Positions 10,063-21,657 of a DNA stretch of 64,000 nt are shown piece after piece. The notes under the pieces are model-generated. The model was not told the DNA's origin. It saw only the letters and a list, made by a program, of their open reading frames with translations, and did no database searches. This DNA comes from Lycorma delicatula (taxonomy: Eukaryota; Arthropoda; Insecta; Hemiptera; Fulgoridae): NCBI RefSeq assembly GCF_047948215.1, contig NC_134460.1, positions 123,765,324 to 123,829,323 on the forward strand, in the 5' to 3' direction. The translations under genes and the position numbers were made by a program. The number at the start of each line of letters is the position of its first letter. Position 1 is the first letter of the stretch.

Positions 10063-12215
10063 TTATCAGTAGTGCAGATTTGCCGGTTGGAGCACAAACT
10101 TTATGAATTGAATTAATTAACTGTGAGTCTCTATCACTGTAAGAGCTGGGTTTGAACTGAATGATCCAAATCAAACTAATGAATAATATTACAAAAATAA
10201 TAGAATTAAATTTACATTAAATAAAATAATATTAAATAAATTTGAAAATTTGAAAATTAATAAAAATTTCTGTTTAATAATTAAGAACTTCCCGTGTAGA
10301 CTGCGTGTGAGGCTAGAGTGGTGAGGTGATGCGAACACGAGGCTAGATTAATCATCACCATCGCCATAAAAAATTACTTTTTTTATTACAAGATAAAAAC
10401 AATAACATTAAAATAAAAAAATCATATTTTCTGAATTTTTATGTGATTTTCAAAGAAATTTCTCCTGTAATATTATTTTCTTTTTGACTTAATATTCATA
10501 TTTATACTTATCCATAGAAATATAATTAAATAAAAAAATTTTGTAATGATCTATTCAATTAAGGAAAATTATAAAAATTAACTAAAATTTAATCCTGAAT
10601 TAATGGGTACTGTTCGTTAAACGATAGAAAAACGTACTTAAAAATACCTTTATTTCGTGTTATTTATTTTTTGTAAAATTTTTAATTATTTTATAAAAAA
10701 TAAAAATAATAATTTATTTTTTACCAGTGTAGAGAAAGGATGTAAGAAAATAAAAAAATAACAGAAAAAAAAGTTTGAGAGTGCTTAAGATCGAACGGCC
10801 AAAATGAAATGCTTCTATGTCGATCGTAATCATTTTGAAGTAATAAATATGCAATATATATTATATTAATGATCTTAATATTACGAATGGTATTACTTGG
10901 ACGAAATAGAGAACAAGACATGAATTAATATTAATAAAAAATATATTACATAACAATATATAAGTAAATATAGTGTATAGCGACCTGCAAGGAACCGACG
11001 ATTTTAGCTCATAATAACCGATGTTTAGGTAGCTTAGTGGTACTACTTTAATACCCATCTAAACGGGTATTGTAGTACAGTAATAATCATTCAAAATAAT
11101 ACATAATAATAATTTATTTCCGCAACAAAATATTATTAAAAAAATACGCAACAATAACACAAATACGGTAGAGTAAAAAATATTGAGAAAAATTGTAAAA
11201 ATTACTTTTTGTGCAAAAGGTTGGTTATTTTGTTGTTTCGAACATTTCGTGTTGTAATATAATTTTTGAAGGTCCTTTCTAAATCAAAACAACACTCTTT
11301 GTTTCTTCATTGACAAGTTCTGTAAAACTGAGAAACTGGCAAATGGTTTTCATTGCAGTTCTGAAGACGCATTGTCATTATTACATTCGTCATTGTCGTT
11401 ATCATTTTCGTAGCCGCTAGAAAATGTGCGCTTTTTCCTCTATCGTGAATGTTTTTTGCAGTCATAATAAAATTTCTATTGAATGAATTACTCACGATAA
11501 GTAAAATAAAATACTGTACCCGTACGATATGACACGCTCACAGTAAAAGATTAATAACAATTGAATATGGCTGCTTCAGTTTACAAGAATCTAGTACGGG
11601 AAGAAGTTAAGAAAAATAAGAACTATAGCACAAATGCAGGAATAAAGGAAAAAGGTGACTCATTTTAACCGTCAAAATATTTCTGAAGCTACACTATAAA
11701 ATGTTGCATTACAGTAGAAAAAATAAGTCATAATAACTGATATATCATTATAAACAATGTGCATACTGTATTTATGTATTAACAGCATACCAAACTAACC
11801 ATGAGATAAGTTTGTGGTCACTATATCCGATGTCACTATAAACGATATTACTGTATATATATATTTTACTGTATGTACTGTATGTATTTTATATATATTA
11901 CTGTATGTATATATTTTCATTCGTATAATCATTAGATCTACAGTATGTGTCGTTTTTTTTAAATAATAGTTAATGTAGGAATGCAAATTAGTTTTGTGTG
12001 TATAATAATACGTAATATATAAATTGAATAAAAGAAATATATAAATTTACTTACATACACAATGACTGAATGACTCTTCAATAATAAATTTCAGTATTAG
12101 AACGATGATGCATTAAACGTATACGCTGAAAGATAGTTATACTAGTTACACTTACACCGAATAACATATACAAATGTATTAAATGTAAAACGAAGAACAG
12201 AAACCGCACACAACT
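10063..12215. other. AT-rich stretch, no supported gene
   Basis: No coding or RNA gene was recognised. A small hairpin lies at 11,040-11,077: GTACTAC and AATACCC face GGGTATT and GTAGTAC, with a 3-base bulge and 8-base loop. Short open frames at 10,721-11,058, 11,307-11,495 and 11,795-11,986 have AT-driven composition and no domain. Confidence 0.45.
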
Positions 12216-12425
12216 ACTTCTCTCTCGCTCGGACAATCTCGGCTTCCCCGATAATAACCGAATGATCGTTTTACCTCAGAGCCTGGACAGACCAGACTTA
12301 TTCACTACGCAGCAGACTCTCTTGCGGTCGAGTCTTTTCGGTTCACCCGAGTCTAAACGAATATGCGTTTCTCTTTAAATCAGACTTTTTCAATGCCATC
12401 CAAAAGAGCGGGGTGCGCGTAAAGA
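12216..12425. other. GC-richer island, unclassified
   Basis: About 200 bp with many CG dinucleotides (TCTCGCTCGGACAATCTCGG, CGGTCGAGTC, GCGGGGTGCGCG) in AT-rich surroundings. It has no match elsewhere in the window, no long open frame and no TATA box that I can place. It could be a single-copy promoter or 5'-exon region, but nothing proves it. Confidence 0.3.
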
Positions 12426-12620
12426 AATTTTTACTTTAAAAATTCTGGTGTATTAATTGGATTAGTAAAATTAATTGTTATTATGGAACTAGGGTTTTTA
12501 AATGTGGAGGTATAAATTACTTCCTAATCGTATTACAGAGTATATATATGTACAAAAAAATCATATATCTTACTTATGATTATATATAATTATGTGATAT
12601 ATAATAATAATAATTATGAT

Positions 12621-12654
<34 letters not shown>

Positions 12655-12821
12655 TATGTACATATATCTTTGTTACAAAAAAAGTTTTTAAATTGAAAGT
12701 ATATAAATTTAAAAAAAAAGACTTATTAATATAATTTATAATTTTCAGGAGGTTGGCAATTTTAATTAAATATTTTCAACGTGTTATTATGAATGATTAT
12801 ACTATTATAAATTAAAATAAC

Positions 12822-13345
12822 CCGTCTAGTGGTTAAAATCATCATCTCAAAATCAGCTGATTTTCGAAGTCGAGAGTTCTAAAACTCCTTGTAAAACCAA
12901 TTTCATTAATATGGATTTGAATACTAAACAGTGGACACTGGTGTTCTTTGGTAGTTCTTTCTTTTTCTGTTTAGCCTCCGAAACCACCGTAAGGTATTAC
13001 TTCAGAGGATGAATGAGGATGACTCTATGAATGTAAATGAAGTATAGTTTTGTACAATCTCGGATCGACCGTCCCTGAGATGTGTGGTTAATTGAAACCC
13101 AACCACCAAAGAACACCGATATCCACCATCTAGTGCTCAAATCCGCGTAAAAGTAACCTTTACTAGGATTTGAACCTTAGAACTTTCGACTTCGAAATCA
13201 ACTGATTTGTGATAACGAGTTAACCACTAGACCAGCCCGGTGAGCTATTTGGTAGTTGGGTTTTACCCAATTAACCGTACGATTCAGGAGTGGTCGACCA
13301 GAGTCTGTTCAGGACTACACTTTTAACGGTACATTTACACTTACA
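12822..13345 (+). mobile_element. SINE family 1 copy, split by a nested SINE
   Basis: The head (CGTCTAGTGGTTAAAATCATC, AATCAGCTGATTTTCGAAGTC) and body up to GGTGTTCTTTGGTAGTT run to 12,956. The body resumes at 13,258 with GGGTTTTACCCAATTAACC and the AGGAGTGGTCGACC block. The 10-bp TTTGGTAGTT is present on both sides of the insert, so the outer SINE is older than the inner one. The distal tail differs from family 1 and runs into a CA-rich tract. Confidence 0.88.
12957..13247 (-). mobile_element. Nested SINE family 1, complete, with 10-bp TSD
   Basis: The T-rich tail at 12,957-12,970 (A tail on the minus strand), the body, B box (AGGATTTGAACC on the plus strand) and A box (CCACTAGACCAGCCCGG) are all present in reverse. 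Target duplications TTTGGTAGTT lie at 12,947-12,956 and 13,248-13,257 with no mismatch. Confidence 0.92.
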
Positions 13346-13456
13346 TTTGCAGCTACAGGTCTGACAAGCCGGTAGCAGTAGTTGCATTTGCTTTTACACA
13401 CACACACATACACACACTCACCCGAATTTGGCAGCAAGCTGGAAATACTGGTTGAA

Positions 13457-13458
<2 letters not shown>

Positions 13459-13482
<24 letters not shown>
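13459..13482. repeat. (AT)n microsatellite
   Basis: Short uninterrupted AT tract following a CA-rich tract (13,399-13,420). Confidence 0.9.
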
Positions 13483-13488
<6 letters not shown>

Positions 13489-13589
13489 TAAAATACATTC
13501 AAAATAAAGTTTTTTTTTTTTTAAGTTGAAATCCTCTTGTTAACGTTTTTAATTTTCCGTACTTTTGTTCCATTGTTTCTGCAATATAA

Positions 13590-14652
13590 AGGAAAAATAT
13601 AGTGATCGGCCAAAATTTTGGGTGTCGGGGTTTTTACAAATGTCGACGTTTCAAGACCCATTATCTCCAGAAATCTCAAAAAAAAGTTATAGAAATTTCC
13701 GGTAGCCGTACATAGTTGGCCTGTTTTGTTGTTTTATTGGTTTTTTTTTATCAATAAGTCCAGACTGGCTCAACATAAGTTCTTCAAAAATAGCTCAAAA
13801 AGAATTCTTTAAATGTGCATTGATGGGAATAAAATATTTAACAAAATTAAAAATAGAGAACGGGTAGTTTTCACCATTTTAAATTTTTGTCTATACCTCG
13901 TACATAACTGAGCTTTAGCGCGATGAAAGTGCTTATTAAGTTGTTTAAAATTCCTAACTTTTATGTAATCAGAATTTGGGTTGGAGGATATTTAACAATA
14001 TCTCTAAATAGTTTATACCTTGTTTATCTTGAAACCCGTTAACCAAAATAATTAAAATTTGACAGAAAGTTACGACACCATCTGCCAAGGTGGCATCAAG
14101 TAACATTTTTTTTTTTTAGCCTTGTTGAATAACACTGGTCCGAATCGAGGCAGGTTTATTTAAACAAGTAATTACTCCAATAAATAGATTTTAAACCCAA
14201 AAAACAAGGGGGCTGATTTTTTTCAGTTTTATTGAATTTTCATAATTTCTAATACTTTATTCCTTTTTTGGAAGTTGTGGCTGTTGTTAATTTTTTTTTT
14301 TTGTAGCAATTATACGATAAATATATGATAATTTTAATGAGCAAGAACTGGGCCCCAACAATTTTTAATAAGAATTTTGTTCATTTTTGCAATCAGTGTT
14401 ACATGTACTATCTCATATAACATTAATTAATAAACGTAAGTTCGTATTAATATATACTTCTATGTTCATATAAGATAGAAATTTGTTGAGCCATTTTCGG
14501 AGATATTAATAAATAACAAGCCAGCATATGTACGAAAATGCATCTTCCAAAAATTTTTATAACATTTTTTGTACATTTTTGACAAAAAACATTCCGAGAC
14601 GCCGACATTTGCATAAACAAAGACACATAAAATTTTGGCCAACCGCTACACT
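13590..14652. mobile_element. Family C inverted-repeat DNA element, about 1.06 kb
   Basis: The ends are long imperfect inverted repeats. Left is TAGTGATCGGCCAAAATTTT then GTGTC and ACAAATGTCGACGTTTC; right, reversed, is TAGCGGTTGGCCAAAATTTT then GTGTC and GCAAATGTCGGCGTCTC. GGCCAAAA ends recall Tc1/mariner-type terminal repeats. No transposase was seen inside, so the element is non-autonomous. The middle (14,117-14,214) carries AGCCTTGTTGAATA...CCCAAAAAACAAGGGGGCTG, a module also present at 28.9 kb. Parts recur at 32.9-33.7, 57.9-58.3 and 63.3-64.0 kb. Confidence 0.8.
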
Positions 14653-14819
14653 GTCTCTGCTGTCTTCTGGAGGGAAAGTATAGATCCTTTCCTACCTGCT
14701 ACTGCTGTAGAAAATAGAGGTTTTGGCAGGAATGTAAAAATAATAATAAAATTTCGCTAAAAGCAGTCCAAGTAGAAAGCAAAGAGGTACCTAACAGTAT
14801 ATGCTTATTTTAAGTTATC

Positions 14820-14938
14820 TTTTTTGTTAATCTCCGAGACCACCGTTAGATATTACTTCAGGCGAAGAGATGAGTGACAATTTTAGTAGCGTGTGAAAAT
14901 GCCACGCCTGATCGGGATTCGAAACCTGGATCTCCGGA
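14820..14938 (-). mobile_element. SINE family 2, 5'-truncated, with 15-bp TSD
   Basis: On the minus strand it keeps the B box (GGTTTCGAATCCCG), the ATGCCACGCC-like linker sequence and the shared tail (ATCTCTTCGCCTGAAGTAAT). It is truncated before the A box. Target duplications TTATTTTAAGTTATC (14,805-14,819) and TAATTTTAAGTTATC (14,939-14,953) differ at one base. Confidence 0.88.
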
Positions 14939-14953
14939 TAATTTTAAGTTATC

Positions 14954-15092
14954 TTTTTTTCTTTTCTTTTCCCTCCCCTGAGTCGGTCCCACAGCTAAGT
15001 ATAGCTCAGCCCAGGGGAGTGTCCTTTAATTCTAACAGGCCTTCCCGTCCACCAGCTGTACGTCCGGCAAGGCAGGTCGGCCCGCCGGTTGG
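14954..15092 (-). mobile_element. LINE 3'-UTR remnant, reverse orientation
   Basis: GGGAGTGTCCTTTAATTC, CCAGCTGTACGTCCGGCAAG and CAGGTCGGCCCGCCGGTT correspond, reversed, to the 3'-UTR of the LINE at 309-480. The T-rich block at 14,954-14,980 would be its A-rich tail. The 90-codon plus-strand open frame spanning 14,893-15,165 crosses a SINE, this UTR and the next repeat, so it is not a gene. Confidence 0.75.
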
Positions 15093-15452
15093 ATCTTTTT
15101 TATTGTGCCAGCCTCTAACGCTTAGCAAGGACACTCCGGATCCTGCTAAGCTGCAACCTTTATGACCACGCCGAAGGTCGGGTATCGTCTTGTCTGTGCC
15201 TTATGCCTCAAATGAGTAGTTCCCAAGACGATCCCCCACCGGAACTCTGGGCTGAAACCCCTTTGATAGGATGTCAGATCTTTTTTATTGTTCCTGCCTC
15301 TAACCCTCAGCAAGAAGACTCCGAATCCAGCTAAGCTGCAACCTTTATCTCCACACCGAAGGCCAGGTCACGAATCTTGTCTGTACCTTATGCCTCAAAT
15401 GAGGGGTCCCAAGAGGATTCCCTACCGGGACTCGGGGTTGACTTTTCTCAGT
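15093..15452 (-). repeat. Two-copy tandem duplication, about 185-bp period
   Basis: ATCTTTTTTATTG starts at 15,093 and again at 15,278. Both units continue with CCTCTAAC, GCTAAGCTGCAACCTTTAT, CGAAGG, CTTGTCTGT, CTTATGCCTCAAATGA and a CC-ACCGG or CCTACCGGGACTC block. Unit 2 differs at scattered positions. Because the LINE 3'-UTR remnant abuts unit 1, these are most simply tandem repeats in the 3'-UTR of the same minus-strand LINE. Confidence 0.8.
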
Positions 15453-15535
15453 TGAGGTTTTACACGACCGCCCAAAAAGAAGTTAATGTATTTAGGCACT
15501 AAATACATGTATGTACGTGTCACTAAATGGTATGA

Positions 15536-15662
15536 ATGTAAGTGGCACTAAATGCACGTATGTATGTTTGTTCTACCGTAGCAGCTCAACGGCCGAACCG
15601 ATTTAGACGTATGACACCGCGTTAGAATCCTTACGTTACCGGGAGGTGTTGTAGGCTATATA
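15536..15662 (+). repeat. Interspersed repeat H, copy 2
   Basis: TATGTTTGTTCTACCGTAGC, CAACGGCCGAACCGATTTAG, CCGCGTTAGAATCCTTACG and GGCTATATATATG match the copies at 9.94 and 52.56 kb. Confidence 0.82.
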
Positions 15663-17285
15663 TATGTTAAAATAAATTTATAAAACGATAAAAAACTATA
15701 TGCTATATATAACTAATGCAACAAAATCAATACGTTAAACGAAATTAATAATTTTATTTCCAAGATATAGGCATCAGAAAGTTTATAGTTCTTGGGCACT
15801 TTAACCAAGTTAAATATTTTAAACAAATCATATTGACAAAAACCTTTACGGATCTTATGTCAATGGTTCTTAAATTTAGGGACTCCGCACTGGCTGGATA
15901 TCCTATTTTTTTTTTGCAATCGTGTTTTTAACTGATTTAAAAATGTCTCCCTAAGGCACAAAACAAAAGAATTGATTTTTTTTTTTATGATCTATATACT
16001 TTTCCGTTATAACTACAGCTGGTCTAACAGCATGTACAGTTTAACCGGGAAAGTAAAAACTGATTTATTTAGTATGCGGACCAATATCAAATAGAATTTT
16101 TAATATTAAATTTTTTTTAATAGTAATTCATAAAATTTAATTAAATTTAGCCCAGCTGGATTTTGAAATGTTATATTTTATCCTTAAATTATTACAAAAA
16201 AAAAAAAATATATATTATATTATAATAAATAAATGGACTGGAAAAAATTATTCCAATAATCCATTATCATATTCTAAATATAGCTTGTATAATAAAATGT
16301 AATATATTAAGCGATAATCAGATTGAACAAACAGAATTAATATCGATAAAATAATTTGAGCATTAGATGAATATAATCGAACAAAGATTAACAAATAGTA
16401 TTAAAACAAAAAGTAAGAACCTATTAAAGAAACACCTCTTTCTATTTTATTATCGTAATAATTTAATGACAACAGACTTGTATAAGGCGTACATCATAAA
16501 AGGTATTAATTTTCCATGAAAAGCATGACAACTGTTCTAATTTACCCTAACTTAGTATTTTATGGTTACAGTAAATTTAAAAAAAAAAATGCTAACTAAA
16601 CTTTTCCATTATCAATAAAAAAATATTTTTTTAGGTGTGATTTTTGTTTTACGTTATATATCTCACTCTTACTTATTGCTGTAATGCATCTAAAATACCT
16701 TAGTTACAATTTGCACATATAAGAGTGTCTTCTATGAAAGTAATGATGTTATTACATAATAATAAATATACGGTATATTATAAACCCATTCCCTGTGACG
16801 GATAGAATAAAGGATTCACTTACGTCTGTATATCATTCACATCTTGAATGGCTTGGCACGTAATAAAATATTCAGCCTGATAAAGATATTTGGAAAAGCT
16901 TCACTTCTTATTTTCTCAAACAAGACTAACAGGATACATTTTTAATTATTTTATGAATGGCTATTCCATTTTCATAACTGATTTAAATCGATTGTCATGT
17001 TACCTAAAAAAGTTACATCGTACATATTATCGATTGAAAATAATTATTAATTATAATGTATTGGTATGACTGAATCGATTAAAGTTTGCAACCATGCATA
17101 CATACATTACAAACGTCCCGGTAAAGATGTTCCTGTAGAAAACCAGTCCTATTCTCACGAATAATCCTTTGAATTCTAAAGGAAAATCAATATTTTTTAC
17201 TGTATCATATGTTTGATTTTTTCAATACAAAATTGTGTATTAATAATGTTTGCTACCTTCCTGGAAAAAAAGTTACAAGCTATGG
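15663..17285. other. AT-rich stretch, no supported gene
   Basis: No gene, RNA or repeat assignable from within the window. Confidence 0.45.
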
Positions 17286-17289
17286 AAGG

Positions 17290-17592
17290 GGTTTGGTAGA
17301 TTAGGCGATCTAAAACCTGGAGGGGACTTTAAGGTACCCTTTGAGTGAAGTTTTTTATCTCATGTTGCGGTTGATAGATCGTTTTTACTCCATTCATGTT
17401 CCTTTTTTATCATTTTAGCTTCTCCCTGGATGTTATTTAAATCCCATAGGATACTTTTGAAGAAACCAGGATTTATATAACCGGTGTATTCTTTATTATG
17501 TTTATTTGAAGAATCTTGTTCTGTCCAGATATTAAACCATAATCCTGAAATAACTATGGAATAAAGCCAAATCCTTCTTAAATTACAATATT
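17290..17592 (-). pseudogene. Unidentified decayed reading frame, about 100 codons with one TGA
   Basis: The minus strand is open from about 17,592. It reads CNLRRIWLYSIVISGLWF, then NIWTEQDSSNKHNKEYTGY, then INPGFFKSILWDLNN and KKEHEWSKNDLSTAT, with a TGA near 17,378, and continues in the same frame for 28 more codons (KGTLKSPPGFRSPNLPNPF) to TAA. Composition (W, E, D, P, G) is less AT-driven than random frames around it. The TGA could be a mutated CGA. No ATG opens it. TTATTTCAG just before GGATTATGG could be a splice acceptor, so this may be an exon or a dead element fragment. I do not recognise the family. Confidence 0.3.
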
Positions 17593-17824
17593 ATTACTAT
17601 TCAAAATAACTTGTGAGTGTTAAACGAATATGAATTATCAAAATAAATGTTGATTTTAAAAAGATTTGTGTTTAAAATTACAATTTAAAAAGCTGATTTC
17701 AAAACTTCAATTTTTGATAAACAGTTAAAATGATTCTTTTTTTTTATATTCAGTTATTTAATTCAATATATATTTTTTTTACAATTCTCTTGTTACAGTT
17801 GCTCTTTAACTTTATTTCAAAACT

Positions 17825-17828
<4 letters not shown>

Positions 17829-17868
<40 letters not shown>

Positions 17869-17882
17869 GTATATATATATAT
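17829..17882. repeat. (AT)n microsatellite, interrupted
   Basis: Two AT runs separated by TTCAGT. Open frames on both strands across it encode only IY repeats and are artefacts. Confidence 0.95.
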
Positions 17883-18331
17883 AAAATTAGTGTAAAAGGT
17901 GTTTTTAAAGTTCTAGGCCAAATATTAATAAATTGTTCACCCATTTACAAGATCTTCTCACTAAATTATACAAAATAAAATTACACAATTTTCTTTTAAA
18001 TAAGCAAAATGATTATTAGTGAGTTTTTAGACGATAAAATACTGAATTTTCATGCTATTCATTTAGTATAACGAGCGTACTCGGATAATTTTCATTGACA
18101 AATATTAAGTTCAATTTATTTCGTAATTAATTTTATTTAGTTAATATCTTTAATATTTATTTACCGTTATCAGATCTATTTTTTATTGATATGGACAATT
18201 TCTGTAACTTTTTTTTTATATACTTTAATGCTGCTTTGATCAAAGTTTTATTACGGTTTCCTCTGATTCTTCCAAGCAAATAATAGGACGGTTTAATTGA
18301 TTTATTCCTGAACTAGTACACCCCTCTTTTT

Positions 18332-18565
18332 ACTTCCTTGTTCGAGTTAAAAGAAGTATTGTGATCGTAAAAAATTTCGGTTTTCAGAATTCAATGGAAA
18401 TATCCATTTTGACCATCCCTGAATCTATTTTGACCAGTTTTGGCGTAATGTCTGTACGCACGTAAAACAACGTTACTCGCGTAACTCAAAAACGATAAGC
18501 CGTAGGATGTTGATATTTTGGATTTAGGTCTGTTGTAACATTTAGTTGTGCACTTCCGCTTTTAG
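18332..18565 (+). mobile_element. Helentron-like family A, 5' end fragment
   Basis: It starts at ACTTCCTTGTTCG after a T-run and carries AGAAGTATTGTGATCG, the two ATTTTGACC blocks and CGTAACTCAAAAACGATAAG. It is cut off inside the middle region near 18,565, and another copy starts 120 bp further on. Confidence 0.82.
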
Positions 18566-18682
18566 TGGAACATGCGATAAAGTATCTTAGTAAAAAACAG
18601 AACTAATGAAATTTATTTTTTAAGTAAATAATTGTTTCTTTCCTAAATCAATATTAACTTTGTATTAATTTTTATCCTATTT

Positions 18683-19219
18683 ACTTCCTTGTACGAAAAA
18701 AAATCACAAAAAATTTCTCTTTTCATATTTTAACGGAAATATCCATTTTCATTATCCCTAAATCATTTTGACTAGTTTTGGCGTGACATCTGTACGTACG
18801 TACGTATCTTGCATAACTCAAAAACGATTAGCCCTTGAATGTTGAAATTTTGGATTTAGGATAACATCTAGTTGTGCACCTCCCCTTTTGATTGCAATTG
18901 ACAGAACCAAAAGTGTCCAAATTTTAATTAATGAAATATTTGGATCTTACAAGGGGAAGGCACATCGGTTTGAATCAGACTTCATCTGCTTTTTTTTAAC
19001 TTTTTTTTTTAAATTTAAATATATTGATTTATTAATAATTATTAACCTGTGAATGTAAAAAAATTTTTATGATAAATAATAATTCAATAATAATAATAAA
19101 AGGAAATATGAAAATATATCAAATGTTATATCAAAATTTTATGTACTTTTCATTTTTTTTTAAATGTGTATATGTAATTTAATAGGCGCCCAAGGAAGTC
19201 AAGTGGTGTCTACATCAGA
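18683..19219 (+). mobile_element. Helentron-like family A, internally deleted copy
   Basis: Both ends are present: ACTTCCTTGTACG at 18,683 after TTT, and CCAAGGAAGTCAAGTGG then ACATCAGA before TTTTTT at 19,219. The central dyad and the AATGAAAATAAGTACC block are missing, giving about 537 bp. Retention of both termini with internal loss is typical of non-autonomous DNA elements. Confidence 0.87.
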
Positions 19220-19999
19220 TTTTTTCATTTAATTTACTACCCCTTAGGTAGCTCTTTCATGAGGTTTGCTATTATCCATAAAATCCAGAAACCTTATCCG
19301 TCACTATTTTATTAAACTATAAACCTCTATAAAACGATCAGATCAAAAAAAAAAATACTTTTTTCGTAGTTTGTGGAATCAGTCATTTACTAATTAGATG
19401 ATTCCATTATATTACAATTTCACATTGATTAATATCTATTTGAGTAACTTCATTAAGAGTTTATGAGTTAATAAGTCTATTATTTTTTGTCAGTCATAGT
19501 TTTTCTGGATTAATCGATTTTTTAAGAAAGTTTTTAGGATGACTTCTGCAAGCGGGTCATGGATGCTATTTATTTTTGGTCATGCGGGGATATAGTTTTC
19601 AAGGGTTCCGCATCTCAAAACTTTACTCAGAATTGAATAACTTTTCTATATACGTTTTAGTATCTCTTAGGAAGCTTTACAATTTTAATTCGTATTGTAT
19701 CCATTAAACTCTAAATTACAAAGATAAGGATTAGATAACATTTTTTTTTTCATATATCGTAAATATGTTTTGTAATTTTCGGTTAAAATATGTCACATAT
19801 TTAAAAAATGGGACTAGGAAATTTTATTTTTTATCTAAGGAATAGCACATCTAATCATTCCTGACGCGATCTTGAATGATTTGAATGATAATATTAAATA
19901 TTTGGAATATTAAATATTTGTTTTGATAGTAATATGAAATATAGGACACATATAAAATCATTGAATAGAATTATACGAGTCACTTTATTTAAATGTGAA
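19220..19999. other. No recognisable gene
   Basis: AT-rich, with no repeat match found within the window. Confidence 0.4.
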
Positions 20000-20556
20000 A
20001 GAATACGTTCTTATTTTCCAGTGTATTTAAAAAGAAAGATATATTTCCCACTAATTCAGATCTGTTTTATGATGAGATTTCTTTGTATTTTTTGGCTCCA
20101 GATTATACAATAAGGTTTTTAGAAAATACTGTAGATAGGATATTTAAAGTTTTATTTAATTCCATACCAAAAAATATTTTAGGCATAATTACTTTGAAAT
20201 CTTTAGCAAAATTTACTGATTTATGATGAAATTATTTTAAGCATGAATTAAAATCTATACAGAATATGAATTATAATCTAAGAAATATACACTTCATTGT
20301 ACAAAGACATCAAATTATTATGGCAAGTTAGTCAGTGAAAATAAAATCCCTGAGTTATTAAATTCACTACCGGGAAAGTTGCAATCGCTCCAAAATAAGA
20401 ATCAAGTTAGAAAAAGGAATTTTTATACGGGTATCGACTTATCTAAACTCTGTATATTTGGAAACATAAGAAATGTACTTGTTATAATTGCTTTGAGAAC
20501 ACTTAGACACTCAGACACACACAGTCATTTAGTTCAATATTACTTTACCGCCTAAC
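20000..20556 (+). pseudogene. Possible decayed retroelement ORF tail
   Basis: Two plus-strand open stretches without ATG occur here. One reads PTNSDLFYDEISLYFLAPDY, then RIFKVLFNSIPKNI and ITLKSLAKF. The other (about 20,277-20,556) reads KTSNYYGKLVSENKIPELL, then NSLPGKLQSLQNKNQVRK and ends in TAA. FNSIP and NSLP motifs followed by basic residues recall the C-terminal tails of some LINE ORF2 proteins, but no reverse transcriptase core is visible. The second stretch is over 90 codons, longer than most random frames here. Function is unassigned. Confidence 0.25.
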
Positions 20557-20561
20557 ATTAT

Positions 20562-21176
20562 AGCAGAGCTATAGCTTTAGAAAGGAAAGTATTGTAATCG
20601 GTCCAGTTTGGGCATATACTGTTTTCACCGAATCTTGACATCTAAGCAACCCAAAAAACCGTATGGAAATTTTCTGGGAGTTAATTTTTTTTAGGCAATA
20701 TTTGTTAATTTAAAAATAGTATTTCCAAAAAAAGTATGAAAAATCGCAACCCCATTACAAAGATGCTCTAAATAAACTAGTTACTAAGTGGGTATAATGC
20801 GTCAATAGTACCCTCTCAAACCATAAGGAGCACTAGTGTAGCATTGACGTACAGTTGCTTTAGTCGTCTGCTATTTTGTGACGTCAGAGGTGAGTGACCG
20901 AATTAAATAAATGAATAATATTTAAAGTGTGAAAAAGTATTTAGAGTGACTGTTAGTACCTACCACCACACCCGTCCGAATGAAATACGGTATGCGTGCG
21001 CACTTTAGTAAATATCATCGAATTAAATAAACAAAAAAAAACAAAAAAATATATATATATATAAATAAAATGATAAATATTGTGTATATGTTAGAACCCG
21101 AGTATCAGAAAAAAACGCGCGACGGTTAAGTCCTACAACTATGTTTTCAGCTTTGTTTTTAATGAAATCGGCAAAT
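20562..21176 (+). mobile_element. Family D repeat, copy 1
   Basis: It starts with GCTATAGCTTTAGAAAGG and AGTATTGTAATCGG, and then shares with 35.96-36.89 kb the blocks TTTTCACCG, ATCTTGACAT, AACCCAAAAAAC, GACGTCA, GAATTAAATAAATGAATAAT and GCGCACTTTAGT, and a final TTTTCAGCTTTGTTTTTAAT. It is shorter than the 36 kb copy. No coding sequence was seen. Its start resembles the ends of families A and C. Confidence 0.78.
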
Positions 21177-21657
21177 GGAAAATACAGAATGGGTATGAAA
21201 TGAATTATTTGGTGTGGTATATAGATTCTTTACAGATATTGTTTATGAATATTCTAATATACTATAGAAGAGATAATGCCGATCAGTCGAAAGCCATTAC
21301 AATACTGTACTATAGTCGATGTTTTATGACCCATCTATTTAGATAAGTTTCGAATTTGTATTCTTTTAATTTTTTTTTTTTCATATTGGGTATAATTTTA
21401 ATAATAATATTAATATGATTTGATACTTTAAAATTTGATTTTAATATTACTTTTCATAGCAGATTTTTGTTTGTTGAACGAAATTATTTTATAACATTGA
21501 TTTAAACATTTTATAAAAATACGATAAGGTTAAAGGAAAAAGGAAAGAAATCGTATTGTATCTCATACTAAATATGATTTATTTTATCTGTTTATTATAT
21601 AAGATTATTAGATTATCATTGTGAAAATGAAAAGTAAGGAAAATTCAAAATTTATTC

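Noticed and set aside
14893..15165. 90-codon plus-strand open frame with proline-rich end
   Set aside because: It crosses a SINE, a LINE 3'-UTR in reverse and the first tandem unit, so the frame is a chance composite of three repeats.
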